Shown: positions 16,921 through 26,292 of the stretch, one piece after another
Position numbering within the stretch: position 1 is the first letter of the stretch
Layout of the letters: each line of letters begins with the position of its first letter
Source of the DNA: Muribaculaceae bacterium
GTDB lineage: Bacteria > Bacteroidota > Bacteroidia > Bacteroidales > Muribaculaceae
Assembly (NCBI GenBank): GCA_017557665.1
Contig: JAFYYI010000034.1
Location: forward strand, 228,291-292,290
Length of the DNA stretch: 64,000 nucleotides
Direction of reading: 5' to 3'
Translations under genes and position numbers: made by a program
The notes under the pieces: model-generated
Seen by the model: only the letters and a program-made list of their open reading frames with translations
Databases searched by the model: none
What the model was told of the DNA's origin: nothing

Positions 16921-18015
16921 TTAACTCAAATGTTCTAAAACCGTCACTATCCTACTGAAAACTCTGTATTTCAAGGAACCATACAACGAATGAGCATGAG
17001 TATAGGCATAGTGATACATACCATCAAAATCGCGTTTCATCAATAAGTTGACGGATTGAGGTATTGATTCCTGTCGAGTATAGAAATCCTCTAACCGAGG
17101 CATGAGCTCACGCTGTTCTATCTCCTGCTTAAAATAATTGATGACTTCCTGTTTATCAACATGCTTATAGTAAATCATTTGTGCTGCGTGATGATAAAAA
17201 CAGTCCACATATTCATCAAAAAGAGGCTTATAGCCCTGGGTGTACTCAAAATGATCAAGTAACCTCAGACGCTTGTCGGAGATAACAAACAATTGAGGGA
17301 AATTCTTGTTATAACCAAACGTACCACCACCATAACGATATATATATACCGATTCCTTAATACGACACATTGAAGTCAAAAACGGAAAAAGTTTCAAGTT
17401 GAAATATTGATCTTCTCCCATGAACGGTATTTCAGAAGAGTACAATTCAGTCTCTTGATAAGCTTTATCAATTACACTTTTTCGATATAGTTTAGACCAT
17501 GCATTTATGGGGAACACATCATTACGAAAGAAGCCTACATAATACTTATCGAATAACTCTGGTTGGCTTATCACTTGATTGAAGGGAAAGGAATAATTCT
17601 CACCCGACATATGCTTATTGATGAATCCAAGATGCTTGTCATAAGTTCCTATTACAAGATCAACATCCCTATCAATAGCACACGCTACCATCGCCTGAAT
17701 TGCCTGAGGCGTCAGCATGTCGTCACTATCCAAGAATGACACATATTCTCCCGTTGCGGCAAGATAACTATCGCGACGAGCAAAGGCAAGGCCTTCGTTC
17801 TGCTTATCAATTACTTTGACACGGCTATCGCGTAAAGCCCATTCTCGAGCCATTTGAGGGCTTCGGTCGGTAGAGCCATCATTCACGATGATAATCTCAA
17901 GGTTCTTGTATGTCTGTTTTTCAACAGACTTGATACAAGCCTTGAAATAACGCTCCTGATTATATAACGGAATCAGGATGCTAACTAACGGCTGGGTGTT
18001 TTCTTTCATTAGCAT
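16921..18015 (-). CDS. Glycosyltransferase, GT2 family (tandem array, member 2)
   Basis: A 364-residue GT-A enzyme with VSILIPLYNQERYF at 11-24, VNDGSTDRS at 44-52 and DSDD at 96-99. The array motif near the C terminus is RDFDGMYHYAYTH. The longest frame would begin with TTG at 18018; the ATG at 18015 (or at 18009) is preferred and lies just after the upstream stop at 18023. Its base composition is intermediate between the AT-rich members 3-4 and the more GC-rich member 1. Substrate unknown. Confidence 0.92.
   Translation of the reverse strand: MLMKENTQPLVSILIPLYNQERYFKACIKSVEKQTYKNLEIIIVNDGSTDRSPQMAREWALRDSRVKVIDKQNEGLAFARRDSYLAATGEYVSFLDSDDMLTPQAIQAMVACAIDRDVDLVIGTYDKHLGFINKHMSGENYSFPFNQVISQPELFDKYYVGFFRNDVFPINAWSKLYRKSVIDKAYQETELYSSEIPFMGEDQYFNLKLFPFLTSMCRIKESVYIYRYGGGTFGYNKNFPQLFVISDKRLRLLDHFEYTQGYKPLFDEYVDCFYHHAAQMIYYKHVDKQEVINYFKQEIEQRELMPRLEDFYTRQESIPQSVNLLMKRDFDGMYHYAYTHAHSLYGSLKYRVFSRIVTVLEHLS
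17848..17985 (-). repeat. Near-identical N-terminal coding block, copy in GT2 member 2
   Basis: Partner of the block at 16746-16883. It encodes residues 11-56 of GT2 member 2. Confidence 0.75.
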
Positions 18016-18022
18016 CAATAGT

Positions 18023-19123
18023 TTAAGACCAGCGCATCAGAGACCTAATGGCCCAACTTCTAATTCTGGATTTCACTGTGGAACGGCGTTGTTCAATCAA
18101 GTCACAAGCGCATTGATACATACCCTCATAGTCATTGTCGAGCAACATCTGCACACGGCTATCAGGTGCACCATGCTCATTATAGAAAGCGAGCAGTCGC
18201 GGCATGAGTTCGCGGTGTTCCATCTCTTGCCTGAAATAGTCAATGACACCTTGTTTATCCGTCACTTCACAGGAAATCAGTCTTGAAGCATGGAAATACA
18301 GACAGGCCACATACTCAGCGAACAATGGTTGATAACCCTCTACATACTCATACTGGTCCAGCATCTTCAAACGTTTGTCAGATGAATCAAACAGTTGCGT
18401 GAAGTGAGGATTGAAACGGTTGGTCACGCCACCATAGCGATAGAAATAAACCGTCTGATCGGTGCGGTACATGGATTGCAGGAACGGAAACAACCTCAAA
18501 TTGAACAACTGGTCCTCTCCCATCCTATTCACATCTTTATCAAACAACTGAGTCTGTTCCATCGCTTTATCAATAACGGCCTTGCGATAGAGGCGTGCCC
18601 ACATAGAGACCAGGAACACATTATTACGGAAGAAGCCGACAAAATATTTGTCGAACAGATCGGGCTGTTTTATCACTTGATGACAAGGGAAGGTCATCAT
18701 TCTATCCATACCACGGCGTTGAATGAAACCCAGCTTTTTGGTAGCACTTCCCAGAACGAGATCCACATCCGTCTGATTGATGCAATCAACCAGTATCTCA
18801 ACTGCACGTGAGGGCAGCAAATCATCGCTATCCACAAATGCCACAAACTGGCCCGTGGCCTTCAACAATCCGTCACGACGAGCCATCGTCACACCCTCGT
18901 TGGGCTTATCAATCAGATGGATCCGGTCATCTTTTTGCGCCCAAGCTCTAACCATTGAAGGGCAATTATCAGTCGACCCGTCATTGATGACTATCACCTC
19001 AAGGTTTTTGTAGGACTGACGAGTGATGGAACGCAGGCAATCATCAACATACCGCTGTTGATTGTACATCGGCACGATAATGCTCACCAATGGTTGCTTT
19101 GAATTGTTGTTCATCGGGTTCAT
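18023..19123 (-). CDS. Glycosyltransferase, GT2 family (tandem array, member 1)
   Basis: A 366-residue GT-A enzyme, first of the four-gene array. It has VSIIVPMYNQQRYVD at 13-27, INDGSTDN at 46-53 and DSDD at 98-101. The C-terminal array motif is NDYEGMYQCACDLIEQ. A middle block FFRNNVFLVSMWARLYRK matches FFRNDVFPINAWSKLYRK in member 2. It is the most GC-rich of the four. It starts 12 bp after the acyltransferase gene stop. Substrate unknown. Confidence 0.92.
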   Translation of the reverse strand: MNPMNNNSKQPLVSIIVPMYNQQRYVDDCLRSITRQSYKNLEVIVINDGSTDNCPSMVRAWAQKDDRIHLIDKPNEGVTMARRDGLLKATGQFVAFVDSDDLLPSRAVEILVDCINQTDVDLVLGSATKKLGFIQRRGMDRMMTFPCHQVIKQPDLFDKYFVGFFRNNVFLVSMWARLYRKAVIDKAMEQTQLFDKDVNRMGEDQLFNLRLFPFLQSMYRTDQTVYFYRYGGVTNRFNPHFTQLFDSSDKRLKMLDQYEYVEGYQPLFAEYVACLYFHASRLISCEVTDKQGVIDYFRQEMEHRELMPRLLAFYNEHGAPDSRVQMLLDNDYEGMYQCACDLIEQRRSTVKSRIRSWAIRSLMRWS

Positions 19124-19135
19124 TTATTCTACTTT

Positions 19136-20170
19136 TCAGGGAACCTTGATAACGTCCTTCTGGGCCGTGACGTGCGGCATATAGCGTTTCATGAAATGTA
19201 TCAACACATGGCACACAACCAATGTCGCAACTAAAACAACTATCACATGAAGTAACGGATTGGGGCTAGGAAAATATCTCTTACACAGTTCCGCAATCAA
19301 TAAAACAACGACTTGATGTGTACACAGAATCATGATAGAGTACCGTCCCCAAAATGAGACCAGCGGTAAATAATTAATCATTTTGGCCGCAATCAGCACT
19401 ACCATTATTCCCAGGATTCCACAAGGATAAACCATCAAAATGCTTAAATCCTTTGGAACCACGTTAAAGCTGTATATCACAGGAGCTGGGAGTAAAATAA
19501 TCACAATCAGGCCGATTATTATGATACTTATATCACGTTTGTAATTGAACTTTGAAGTCAAGAACTGGGTGTGACGGCGAATCCACCAACCAAAAGCAAA
19601 AAACGGTAAAGCAGTCAACATGGATGGCAAGTAGAACGGCACCCATACTTTAGCCCACCCCAAAGCCAAGCCACACGCTCCCAACAACAGAGAAACAGCA
19701 ACCACTGTAATCTCCTGATAATTTGGTATCAATCGGCCAACAAGCCATTGTATGAAATAAAACAAGATATTAATTTCGAACAGGCATAAAAGAAACCATA
19801 TCGCAAAATTATATACTGGCCCGTTAATCTTTTGGACAAAGAATACCAATGAACACTCGTGATGCAATAGAGCATAGGGTATGACCGAAGTTGCCAACAG
19901 AAAGAATACAAACGGGATCAACAATTTGTTAGTTTTTCGCTTGAGAAATCCGACAAAGCCTTCATACTGCTTAAAGAACAGACCGCTGAGCATAAAATAC
20001 AACGGCATCCTGAAAGAGTTGATCTGCGGTGCAAACGGGTATCTAATCTGTAGGGCCACATTCACATGATTGAACACGACCAAGACAATACAAATACCTT
20101 TGGCCAGATCAATCCATCCGATGCGCTTGTTGCTTTCTGCCCCGGGCATTATGTTCGCTTTATCATTCAT
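19136..20170 (-). CDS. Membrane acyltransferase, acyltransferase-3 family (second copy)
   Basis: A polytopic membrane protein of 344 residues counted from the ATG at 20170. The longer frame would need a TTG at 20209, while the ATG has a purine-rich GCAGG upstream. The family signature is present: WIDLAKGI, VVFNHVN with its conserved His, and RMPLYFMLSG. It belongs to the NolL/WecH-like branch of sugar O-acyltransferases by appearance. It lies between the polymerase and the GT2 array. It may O-acetylate the repeat unit. Confidence 0.86.
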   Translation of the reverse strand: MNDKANIMPGAESNKRIGWIDLAKGICIVLVVFNHVNVALQIRYPFAPQINSFRMPLYFMLSGLFFKQYEGFVGFLKRKTNKLLIPFVFFLLATSVIPYALLHHECSLVFFVQKINGPVYNFAIWFLLCLFEINILFYFIQWLVGRLIPNYQEITVVAVSLLLGACGLALGWAKVWVPFYLPSMLTALPFFAFGWWIRRHTQFLTSKFNYKRDISIIIIGLIVIILLPAPVIYSFNVVPKDLSILMVYPCGILGIMVVLIAAKMINYLPLVSFWGRYSIMILCTHQVVVLLIAELCKRYFPSPNPLLHVIVVLVATLVVCHVLIHFMKRYMPHVTAQKDVIKVP

Positions 20171-20237
20171 ATAAAAGCCTGCTAGAAAGATCAAATTCCC
20201 ACTTAGCAAGTTTGAGCCACCTCACCTTTGAGAAATC

Positions 20238-21416
20238 CTATTCGCGCCACCAATACTGATCGAAACCACGGAATCCCGTCGTGCCGAAGTAATAGACGAA
20301 GAACATGAAGAAAGTAAATCCAGTATAGAAGAATAGTATGATAGCAGTCTTGCGATCTTGATCTTTCCATAGATTCATTCGCATCAACGGGTATATAAAC
20401 AGCAATGGATACATAAACCAAGACAAGAAAGCAAAGCGGTTGGAAAATGATGCCCTGATAACCATAATCCAGAATGCATTACAGAACATATAGGTGTTGG
20501 CAAGCATGTTGAAGCCTGGATCATGAAACTTGCGACGACGGGTAACATACCAGATCATAATTACCGGGAAGACACTGTACAACAAGAAGTCCCATCTGAA
20601 ACCTGCATGAGAGAAGAGGTCCTCGGTAGCTTCATTTTGAGAATAAGAAGTCAAGCGGTCATCAAAACCTAACGCTGCGAAAAATTCTGTCACCGCAGAA
20701 CCAGCGACAAGAGACACCACGATTGAAAGCAACCAGAAACGAAGACCCCATTTAGTGTCCTTAATCACATAGAGTGACAAGAAAGCCGCCACTGAAGGCA
20801 ATGCACTGGAACGGTGAATAGGCAAAGCTATCAACATGATTATCACGGCCAAGGCTACCTTAGACTTATCATTCCTATACTCAGCCAGGAGAGCTATCGC
20901 AACAAGAATCAAACTAAGCGCCATTCCGTTACGAATACCATTGGTCGCATAAGTAAACGTTTGAAGTGCCGTAAAAAAGAAAAGCATGGACATCCACAAA
21001 TTCTTGCGTGTCAAAATCAATGAACAAATAAACATGCCAAAGAAAAACACCAGTGCCACGAACACAAAGAAATCATGGATATTCATTCCAATTACAGTCT
21101 TACAGAAGATCTGCAAATTCTCCCACAGCCACTCCGTTCTAAAGTTTATTGGTACGTACTCCGTAATATATTCATAATGGTGGTAATAACCAATCGTGTC
21201 GCCAAAGTCCCTAGACAACTGTCGCAAACCCAAGAAGAAAGACATGAGCACAGTCAGTACAAATGTCGCAAACTGGGATGGTGACCCCTCAGCATGCAAT
21301 ATTTTCTGTGTATTCGATCCCACATAATAGATGACTGTCATCCATGTCAACAGGAGGAACAAACAATAGAAAGCAGTACTAAAGTAATAATATGCGATGA
21401 ATTCAATTGGTTGCAT
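20238..21416 (-). CDS. EpsG/Wzy-like polysaccharide polymerase
   Basis: A 392-residue polytopic protein with about ten hydrophobic helices. It carries EpsG-family features: RDFGDTIGYYHHYEYI after the second helix, ATNGIRNGMALSLI in the middle and LPIHRSSALP further on. Such proteins polymerise undecaprenyl-linked repeat units on the outer face of the inner membrane. It is the only polymerase candidate in the locus. No Wzx-type flippase gene was recognised anywhere in the window. Confidence 0.87.
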   Translation of the reverse strand: MQPIEFIAYYYFSTAFYCLFLLLTWMTVIYYVGSNTQKILHAEGSPSQFATFVLTVLMSFFLGLRQLSRDFGDTIGYYHHYEYITEYVPINFRTEWLWENLQIFCKTVIGMNIHDFFVFVALVFFFGMFICSLILTRKNLWMSMLFFFTALQTFTYATNGIRNGMALSLILVAIALLAEYRNDKSKVALAVIIMLIALPIHRSSALPSVAAFLSLYVIKDTKWGLRFWLLSIVVSLVAGSAVTEFFAALGFDDRLTSYSQNEATEDLFSHAGFRWDFLLYSVFPVIMIWYVTRRRKFHDPGFNMLANTYMFCNAFWIMVIRASFSNRFAFLSWFMYPLLFIYPLMRMNLWKDQDRKTAIILFFYTGFTFFMFFVYYFGTTGFRGFDQYWWRE

Positions 21417-21479
21417 AATCTATCTGATATTCAAGTATTTAATTTAAAGTTACAAGAATAAGACCATTATCTTAACACT

Positions 21480-22433
21480 TTACCAAACAAGACCAGAGAT
21501 GCATCTAGCCAACCAGTAACTGTGACCTGCCACCCATGCAAAAGCCCTCATAGCCAGTGTAGAGACACCAGTAGAAGTAATATAACTTCCATCACGGCAC
21601 AAAACCTTCTGAAGGGGCCTAATATGTTCCATATCAGTGTATCCGCTCTTGACAGCATCTCTAAGGATAAGTGTCATCTCGCAAGCATAGCGAGCATGGG
21701 CCAACTGGCTATATTCCTGCCAATGAGTATCAACATCATTGCAAATGGCCTCCCAAACCTTATAAGCTGAGAATTTGTTATTATTGAAACACTGTCGAGA
21801 CAAACTGTCACGATTAACACTCACAAAATACAATTGATCCTTGATGATGCTCACACGATGAACCCGCTGCAATACTTGCCAGACCATGAGTGCATCCTCG
21901 CCATAGGAGATTGTCTCGTCAAATCTCAATTTGTCGAATAATTCTCTCTTGGTCAATTTATTGCATAGTGATCCATTAACGTGATTATGCTCAAGGAACA
22001 ACTTGATGACTTGATTCTGAGTGAAAGTGCCTTGAAGATCGTGATAGGTGTCAATCATCTGATAAACAATCATATCAGCATGATTCTTCTCATATTCGCT
22101 CACCAGGAGTTCAACCGTATTCGACTCAATCCAGTCATCACTATCGACAAAGAGGATGAAATCACCCTTGGCTAAATCAAGCAGTCTATTACGCGTAGCA
22201 GCGACACCACGGTTTGATTGCGTGAAAATATCCATGCGGTCATCGTGAGCGGCCATTTCCTGCAACATTGACCAGGAGCCGTCGGTCGACCCGTCATTGA
22301 CAAGGACAATCTGAAGGTTGGTGTAGGTCTGTCCTGCGACAGACTCAACACACTTCTTCAGGTATGCCTCGGCATTATATACCGGCAATAATATTGAGAC
22401 TAATGGTTGATTGTTCACCTGTTTAGAATCCAT
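21480..22433 (-). CDS. Glycosyltransferase, GT2 family (pair, member 2)
   Basis: A 317-residue GT-A enzyme with VSILLPVYNAEAYLKKC at 12-28, VNDGSTDGSW at 45-54 and DSDD at 97-100. It is clearly paralogous to 22477-23433 (shared YLKKCV, QTYT-LQIVL, DGSTDGSW, ISYGEDALMVWQVLQR against ISFGEDSLLTWNILQR). The C-terminal RAFAWVAGHSYWLA also matches its partner. A 63-bp AT-rich gap follows before the polymerase gene. Substrate unknown. Confidence 0.91.
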   Translation of the reverse strand: MDSKQVNNQPLVSILLPVYNAEAYLKKCVESVAGQTYTNLQIVLVNDGSTDGSWSMLQEMAAHDDRMDIFTQSNRGVAATRNRLLDLAKGDFILFVDSDDWIESNTVELLVSEYEKNHADMIVYQMIDTYHDLQGTFTQNQVIKLFLEHNHVNGSLCNKLTKRELFDKLRFDETISYGEDALMVWQVLQRVHRVSIIKDQLYFVSVNRDSLSRQCFNNNKFSAYKVWEAICNDVDTHWQEYSQLAHARYACEMTLILRDAVKSGYTDMEHIRPLQKVLCRDGSYITSTGVSTLAMRAFAWVAGHSYWLARCISGLVW

Positions 22434-22476
22434 AATACAATAATGCTCTCCTTCAAACGGCTAACATGTTAATTCC

Positions 22477-23433
22477 TTAATTCAACCCATATCTCTTACG
22501 ATAATAGGGTCCCAGAACAGGTGAGAGGAACAATACCAAGCCATAACAACGGCTCACCAACCAGGCAAACGCCCTCATCGTCGGCGTCGATACATTCTTC
22601 TTTTTCATCAGATGCCAGTCATGACGAATCGAATGTTGCAACATGCGGGTTTGTTCATCAGGTTTATAACCGTTAATCGCTGCAGCCAACAGAATCTGAG
22701 TCATCTCACACGCAGAACGGGCATGGGCATCGTCACTGAATTGAGGCCATTTCTCATCGGTGTCACTTGTAATGTCATGCCACACCATAAAGGAAGAGAA
22801 TTTCTTGCCATTGAATGATTGGTGGGATAAGCCTGATTCATTTCTGTTGTAATGATAAAAGTTCTTTTTCAAGACAACCACATTCTTGATGCGCTGCAAT
22901 ATGTTCCAGGTCAATAACGAATCTTCACCAAAACTGATGGTTTCGTCCAGTTCAAGTCCTTCGAACAAATTGCTCCTAATCAGTTTATTCCACAACATCC
23001 CTCGGAAAAAGCCATGTTCCAAAAAGAGTTTTATCGCTTCTTCTTGAGTATAAACCACCACAGAGCCTCCATTATTGCCGTAGAGCTGATACATGACGAT
23101 GTCGTAGTCGCCTTTTTGCTGCTCGTGTATCAGGGTCTCAATTGTGTTTTTGTCAATCCAGTCATCACTGTCTACAAAGAGGACAAAGTCGCCTTTCGCC
23201 TTTTCCAGCAGGTGGTTGCGGGTAGATGCCACACCTTGGTTAGCCTGGGTATAGATTTCAATACGATTGTCCTGGCTGGCCAGCTCCTGCATTATCTTCC
23301 AGGAGCCATCGGTTGAGCCGTCATTAATCAGGACAATCTGCAGGTCGGTGTAAGTCTGGTCGGTAATCGACCCTACACACTTCTTGAGATAATCTGCGGC
23401 ATTATAAACCGGGACGAGTATCGAAACTGTCAT
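22477..23433 (-). CDS. Glycosyltransferase, GT2 family (pair, member 1)
   Basis: A 318-residue GT-A enzyme. The longest frame starts at 23472 inside the upstream gene. The ATG at 23433 is preferred because the fold begins at once (MTVSILVPVYN), the length then matches its paralogue (317) and the overlap disappears. It has INDGSTDGSW at 36-45, DSDD at 88-91 and ISFGEDSLLTWN. It is the tandem paralogue of 21480-22433. Substrate unknown. Confidence 0.9.
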   Translation of the reverse strand: MTVSILVPVYNAADYLKKCVGSITDQTYTDLQIVLINDGSTDGSWKIMQELASQDNRIEIYTQANQGVASTRNHLLEKAKGDFVLFVDSDDWIDKNTIETLIHEQQKGDYDIVMYQLYGNNGGSVVVYTQEEAIKLFLEHGFFRGMLWNKLIRSNLFEGLELDETISFGEDSLLTWNILQRIKNVVVLKKNFYHYNRNESGLSHQSFNGKKFSSFMVWHDITSDTDEKWPQFSDDAHARSACEMTQILLAAAINGYKPDEQTRMLQHSIRHDWHLMKKKNVSTPTMRAFAWLVSRCYGLVLFLSPVLGPYYRKRYGLN

Positions 23434-23441
23434 CGTCAGTC

Positions 23442-24647
23442 TTATTGTTTCGGATGATCGGCAAGCCAGCACTTCTGTGCTTCAAGCAGGTTGTTGAGCA
23501 ACGATTCGGCCGCGGCCGGACCGTTGAAATGTGAACGCACGAAGTCACAGCCGGCTTTGGCGATAGTTTCAAGCTCCTGCTGATGTTCGGGCTGCTGGTA
23601 ATAACTGATTTTTGCCTTGAGGTCATCGAGGGTACCGTCATAACCGATGTAGTGGACACCCTCTTTCATGCCGTAATCCTCATAGTAGCCCACCGTTTGC
23701 CCCAGATAGGCGCAACCGCTCGCCATACCCTCAACAAAGCCGATGCCAGGCAGGCCAATGATTTCTTCACCCACGACACACATTTTGTAGTCGTTAAACT
23801 TTTTGACCATATCAAAGGAGTAATACTTCTTCTGATGGCCGACGAAGAACTTGTCATGCAAGCGCTTAATGACTTTGACCAGCTTATTATCACTCGAAGT
23901 ACTCTTAGCGGTCTTCTGGTCTTCAAGATAATCGCTGTTGTAGCAGTCCACCCATGGAGCCAGTTCCTTGGCATTGTCATAGACCTGTTTGCGCGCCGGC
24001 TGGAGGCAATTGTGGCCATAATACTTTATCAGGTAGTCGGGATAGGTAATCGTTCCCACCGAAACCGCCTTGTTCTGACGTTCGGCAAAAGGCTTCACCA
24101 CCTTGAATCGCGGAGCGAACACAAAGGGGATGACCATGTATTGCTTCTTGAACCACCCGAAGTACTCGTCGAAACCGACAAAACGCTTCTGCATATTGCT
24201 CTCATTGTACATCACGTCAGGATCCAAACGTTCAATCATGGAAGACGATCCTATAGTGAAATGCAACTGGCTGACGGCAATGAATGCATCAGGTCTCTTG
24301 TCGAACTCAAACTGAGGTCCGAATATCTGATACAAGATGATGAGGTCGTCGTGACGGATTTCATCCTCGCTCTTCAACACCTTGATTCTATCCAATGGTA
24401 TGCCATTCTTTTTCAGGGCGATGCGGTGCTCCAGAAACCGGAACGATTGGAGGAACTTATTGCGAGTTGTATAGGAAAGTGACAAGCCACGCTTGTTGAT
24501 AAAAGAGCACACCTCCACATCATCGCGTGAGAGCAGATAATCCAGGAGATACTTGTGCTTGATGGCAACCGACTGCTTGAAGATGAATTTGTTCAACGTC
24601 TTGACAAGAAACTCGTTGCCATGAAGGTTTACAAAAACTATTCTCAT
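23442..24647 (-). CDS. Glycosyltransferase-like protein (GT-B/GT4-like C-terminal domain)
   Basis: A 401-residue protein. The C-terminal part holds a GT4-like donor motif (GIGFVEGMASGCAYLG), preceded by MCVVGEEIIGLPG. The N-terminal half (starting MRIVFVNLHGNEFLV) is not one I recognise and includes FAVSQLHFTIGSSSM-like and IYQIFGPQFEF-like segments. No signal peptide or membrane helix. It ends 8 bp before the GT2 pair. It is probably a cytoplasmic glycosyltransferase of the repeat-unit pathway, of less certain family than its neighbours. Confidence 0.75.
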   Translation of the reverse strand: MRIVFVNLHGNEFLVKTLNKFIFKQSVAIKHKYLLDYLLSRDDVEVCSFINKRGLSLSYTTRNKFLQSFRFLEHRIALKKNGIPLDRIKVLKSEDEIRHDDLIILYQIFGPQFEFDKRPDAFIAVSQLHFTIGSSSMIERLDPDVMYNESNMQKRFVGFDEYFGWFKKQYMVIPFVFAPRFKVVKPFAERQNKAVSVGTITYPDYLIKYYGHNCLQPARKQVYDNAKELAPWVDCYNSDYLEDQKTAKSTSSDNKLVKVIKRLHDKFFVGHQKKYYSFDMVKKFNDYKMCVVGEEIIGLPGIGFVEGMASGCAYLGQTVGYYEDYGMKEGVHYIGYDGTLDDLKAKISYYQQPEHQQELETIAKAGCDFVRSHFNGPAAAESLLNNLLEAQKCWLADHPKQ

Positions 24648-24705
24648 AAAAAGAATCTTTATTACTCAGGAAGCTCCGGCAATAAATGACAAAGCCGGGC
24701 ACATA

Positions 24706-25389
24706 TTACTGTTTCACTTGGGTGACGCTCCAATCCTGATAGTCGTCAATCAGGATGGGGCGGAATATCTTTTTGTCGAGCAACATCATGTAGATGATGT
24801 GCGACAGGTACAGCGGCGAGTAGTCTTTGAGGCGCTCGTAGTAGCGACAGAACTCGGCCGCATCCTCAAAGCAATAGCCACCGGCGCTGAAGAAGTGGCT
24901 CACGACACGCTTCTCGATGATGTTGGTGACATAGAACATGTCATCGACAGCGACATAGCTCTTGTGCTGCGGGTCGACAATCGGCAGGTTCTCAAGGGCA
25001 TAGATGGCGACACTGTTCTGCGGTAGGATTTCATCGGCCGTGAAGTAACAGTCGGCATCTTTCACAAAGATCATGCCTTTGACACCATTCACCTCGATAG
25101 CACGCGCCACGGTTTCGGCCTGGCTGCCGGTAGGCTCGTCCAGGATGGTGACATGCGCCTTCTCGAGTTTGTGGCGCCTGAACTGCATCATCAACTGCTC
25201 CTTGAGCATGAAGCGCTCATTATGCTCTTTCAAGATGACAAAATAGATGTCATCAATCTCATCAAGCGGAAGCCCTGTAATAGCCCTCACACAGTACATA
25301 GTGCCCTCGTCATCAAGACGGAAGGGTTGTGGCAATTTGTGGGCGTAATCAGCCTTGTTGGCTGCGATGGGAACAATCAGTGTTATCAT
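24706..25389 (-). CDS. Nucleotidyltransferase-fold protein (degenerate, function unknown)
   Basis: A 227-residue protein that looks like a GT-A/NTP-transferase fold. It begins with a strand MITLIVPIAANKADYAHKLP in which the usual GxGxRxxP-K signature is replaced. It then has ITGLPLDEIDDIYFV, DEPTGSQAETVARAI, a common block in sugar nucleotidyltransferases, and VKDADCYF, which would supply the metal-binding Asp. It lies 4 bp after the kinase-like gene and belongs to a four-gene set (24706-27599). It may be a regulatory or specialised NTase or a phosphosugar transferase. Assignment is by pattern only. Confidence 0.6.
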   Translation of the reverse strand: MITLIVPIAANKADYAHKLPQPFRLDDEGTMYCVRAITGLPLDEIDDIYFVILKEHNERFMLKEQLMMQFRRHKLEKAHVTILDEPTGSQAETVARAIEVNGVKGMIFVKDADCYFTADEILPQNSVAIYALENLPIVDPQHKSYVAVDDMFYVTNIIEKRVVSHFFSAGGYCFEDAAEFCRYYERLKDYSPLYLSHIIYMMLLDKKIFRPILIDDYQDWSVTQVKQ

Positions 25390-25393
25390 GATG

Positions 25394-26278
25394 TCAGTCG
25401 TTATTAGGATTATTCAAAGTTGCCAGTTGACTCGAAATGACACGCTTGAGGTAAGCAATCACCTTGTCGTCGTGACCATATTGCAGGATGCGAAGGAAGT
25501 TCATCAGCTGCAAGGGCATGTAGTAGTCGCGGTACCACTGATACTTGGCTGTGAAGTACTCGTCGATGGCCGTGTCAATCTTCTCGCTGATGATGCTCAA
25601 GCGCACCTTATCAAAGGGCTTGTTGTACATCAGTGTTGACCACAGGTAGGCCGTATCTTGGCGTATCTTGACAATGTCGAGCAACGGAGACTCGATGAAC
25701 GAATCCAGGAAGTCAATCAGATAATAGTTATTGCCGTTAAACAGGATGTTGCTGAAGGTGAGGTCGCCATGGCACGTGCCGACGGGCATCACCATATCCC
25801 CCACCCTGTCCATGACTTCGCTGGAGAGCTTCACCAGTCGTTGTGCTTCGTCATCGTCCTTGAGGTGGACGTTTTTCTCAACTTTGCGTGCCACATCGGC
25901 CATCTTGTCGGTCAGGATGTGCGACGGCACCGTCTGCATTGTCGAGTTGGCAATCTCCAGGTCGATAAAGTATTTGATGGCGCCGATAAGATACTTAATC
26001 TGCTCAAAACCTGCCTGTTCAAAGTGCTCGATGAAATTCCTGGAATAGATATACTCCATCTTGATGGTGGCATCGGCCTCGGACTTCACCACATCAAAAA
26101 TCTTGGGCACGCGTATATTCTGATATTCAATCTTGGAGGCGGTAATCTGTTTTTGTGCCTGATTCAAGAGGCGCGGCACATAGGCGGCATCGTGCGTGCT
26201 CTTGTGGATAAACAGATCGTTATCCTCATGCACGATGGCTATGTCGCAACCCGAATGGCCTTGAATGTCCAGTTTCAT
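25394..26278 (-). CDS. Small-molecule kinase, APH/choline-kinase-like
   Basis: A 294-residue protein with the catalytic core of the aminoglycoside-phosphotransferase/choline-kinase superfamily. The loop CHGDLTFSNILF (169-180) has Asp172 and Asn177, and YYLIDFLDSF supplies the Mg-binding Asp189. The N-lobe glycine loop is weak. In sugar loci such kinases phosphorylate small alcohols, amino alcohols or sugars. It sits between a HAD phosphatase and an NTase-fold gene, 14 and 4 bp away. This suggests that a small alcohol or sugar is phosphorylated and then activated as a nucleotide derivative. The substrate is unknown. Confidence 0.75.
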   Translation of the reverse strand: MKLDIQGHSGCDIAIVHEDNDLFIHKSTHDAAYVPRLLNQAQKQITASKIEYQNIRVPKIFDVVKSEADATIKMEYIYSRNFIEHFEQAGFEQIKYLIGAIKYFIDLEIANSTMQTVPSHILTDKMADVARKVEKNVHLKDDDEAQRLVKLSSEVMDRVGDMVMPVGTCHGDLTFSNILFNGNNYYLIDFLDSFIESPLLDIVKIRQDTAYLWSTLMYNKPFDKVRLSIISEKIDTAIDEYFTAKYQWYRDYYMPLQLMNFLRILQYGHDDKVIAYLKRVISSQLATLNNPNND

Positions 26279-26292
26279 AGTATAAAAAAGAA

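Noticed and set aside
23583..24482. A 299-codon plus-strand frame opposite the GT-like gene
   Set aside because: It lies fully within a well-supported minus-strand gene and has the Val/Leu/Ile/His-rich composition of a complement frame.
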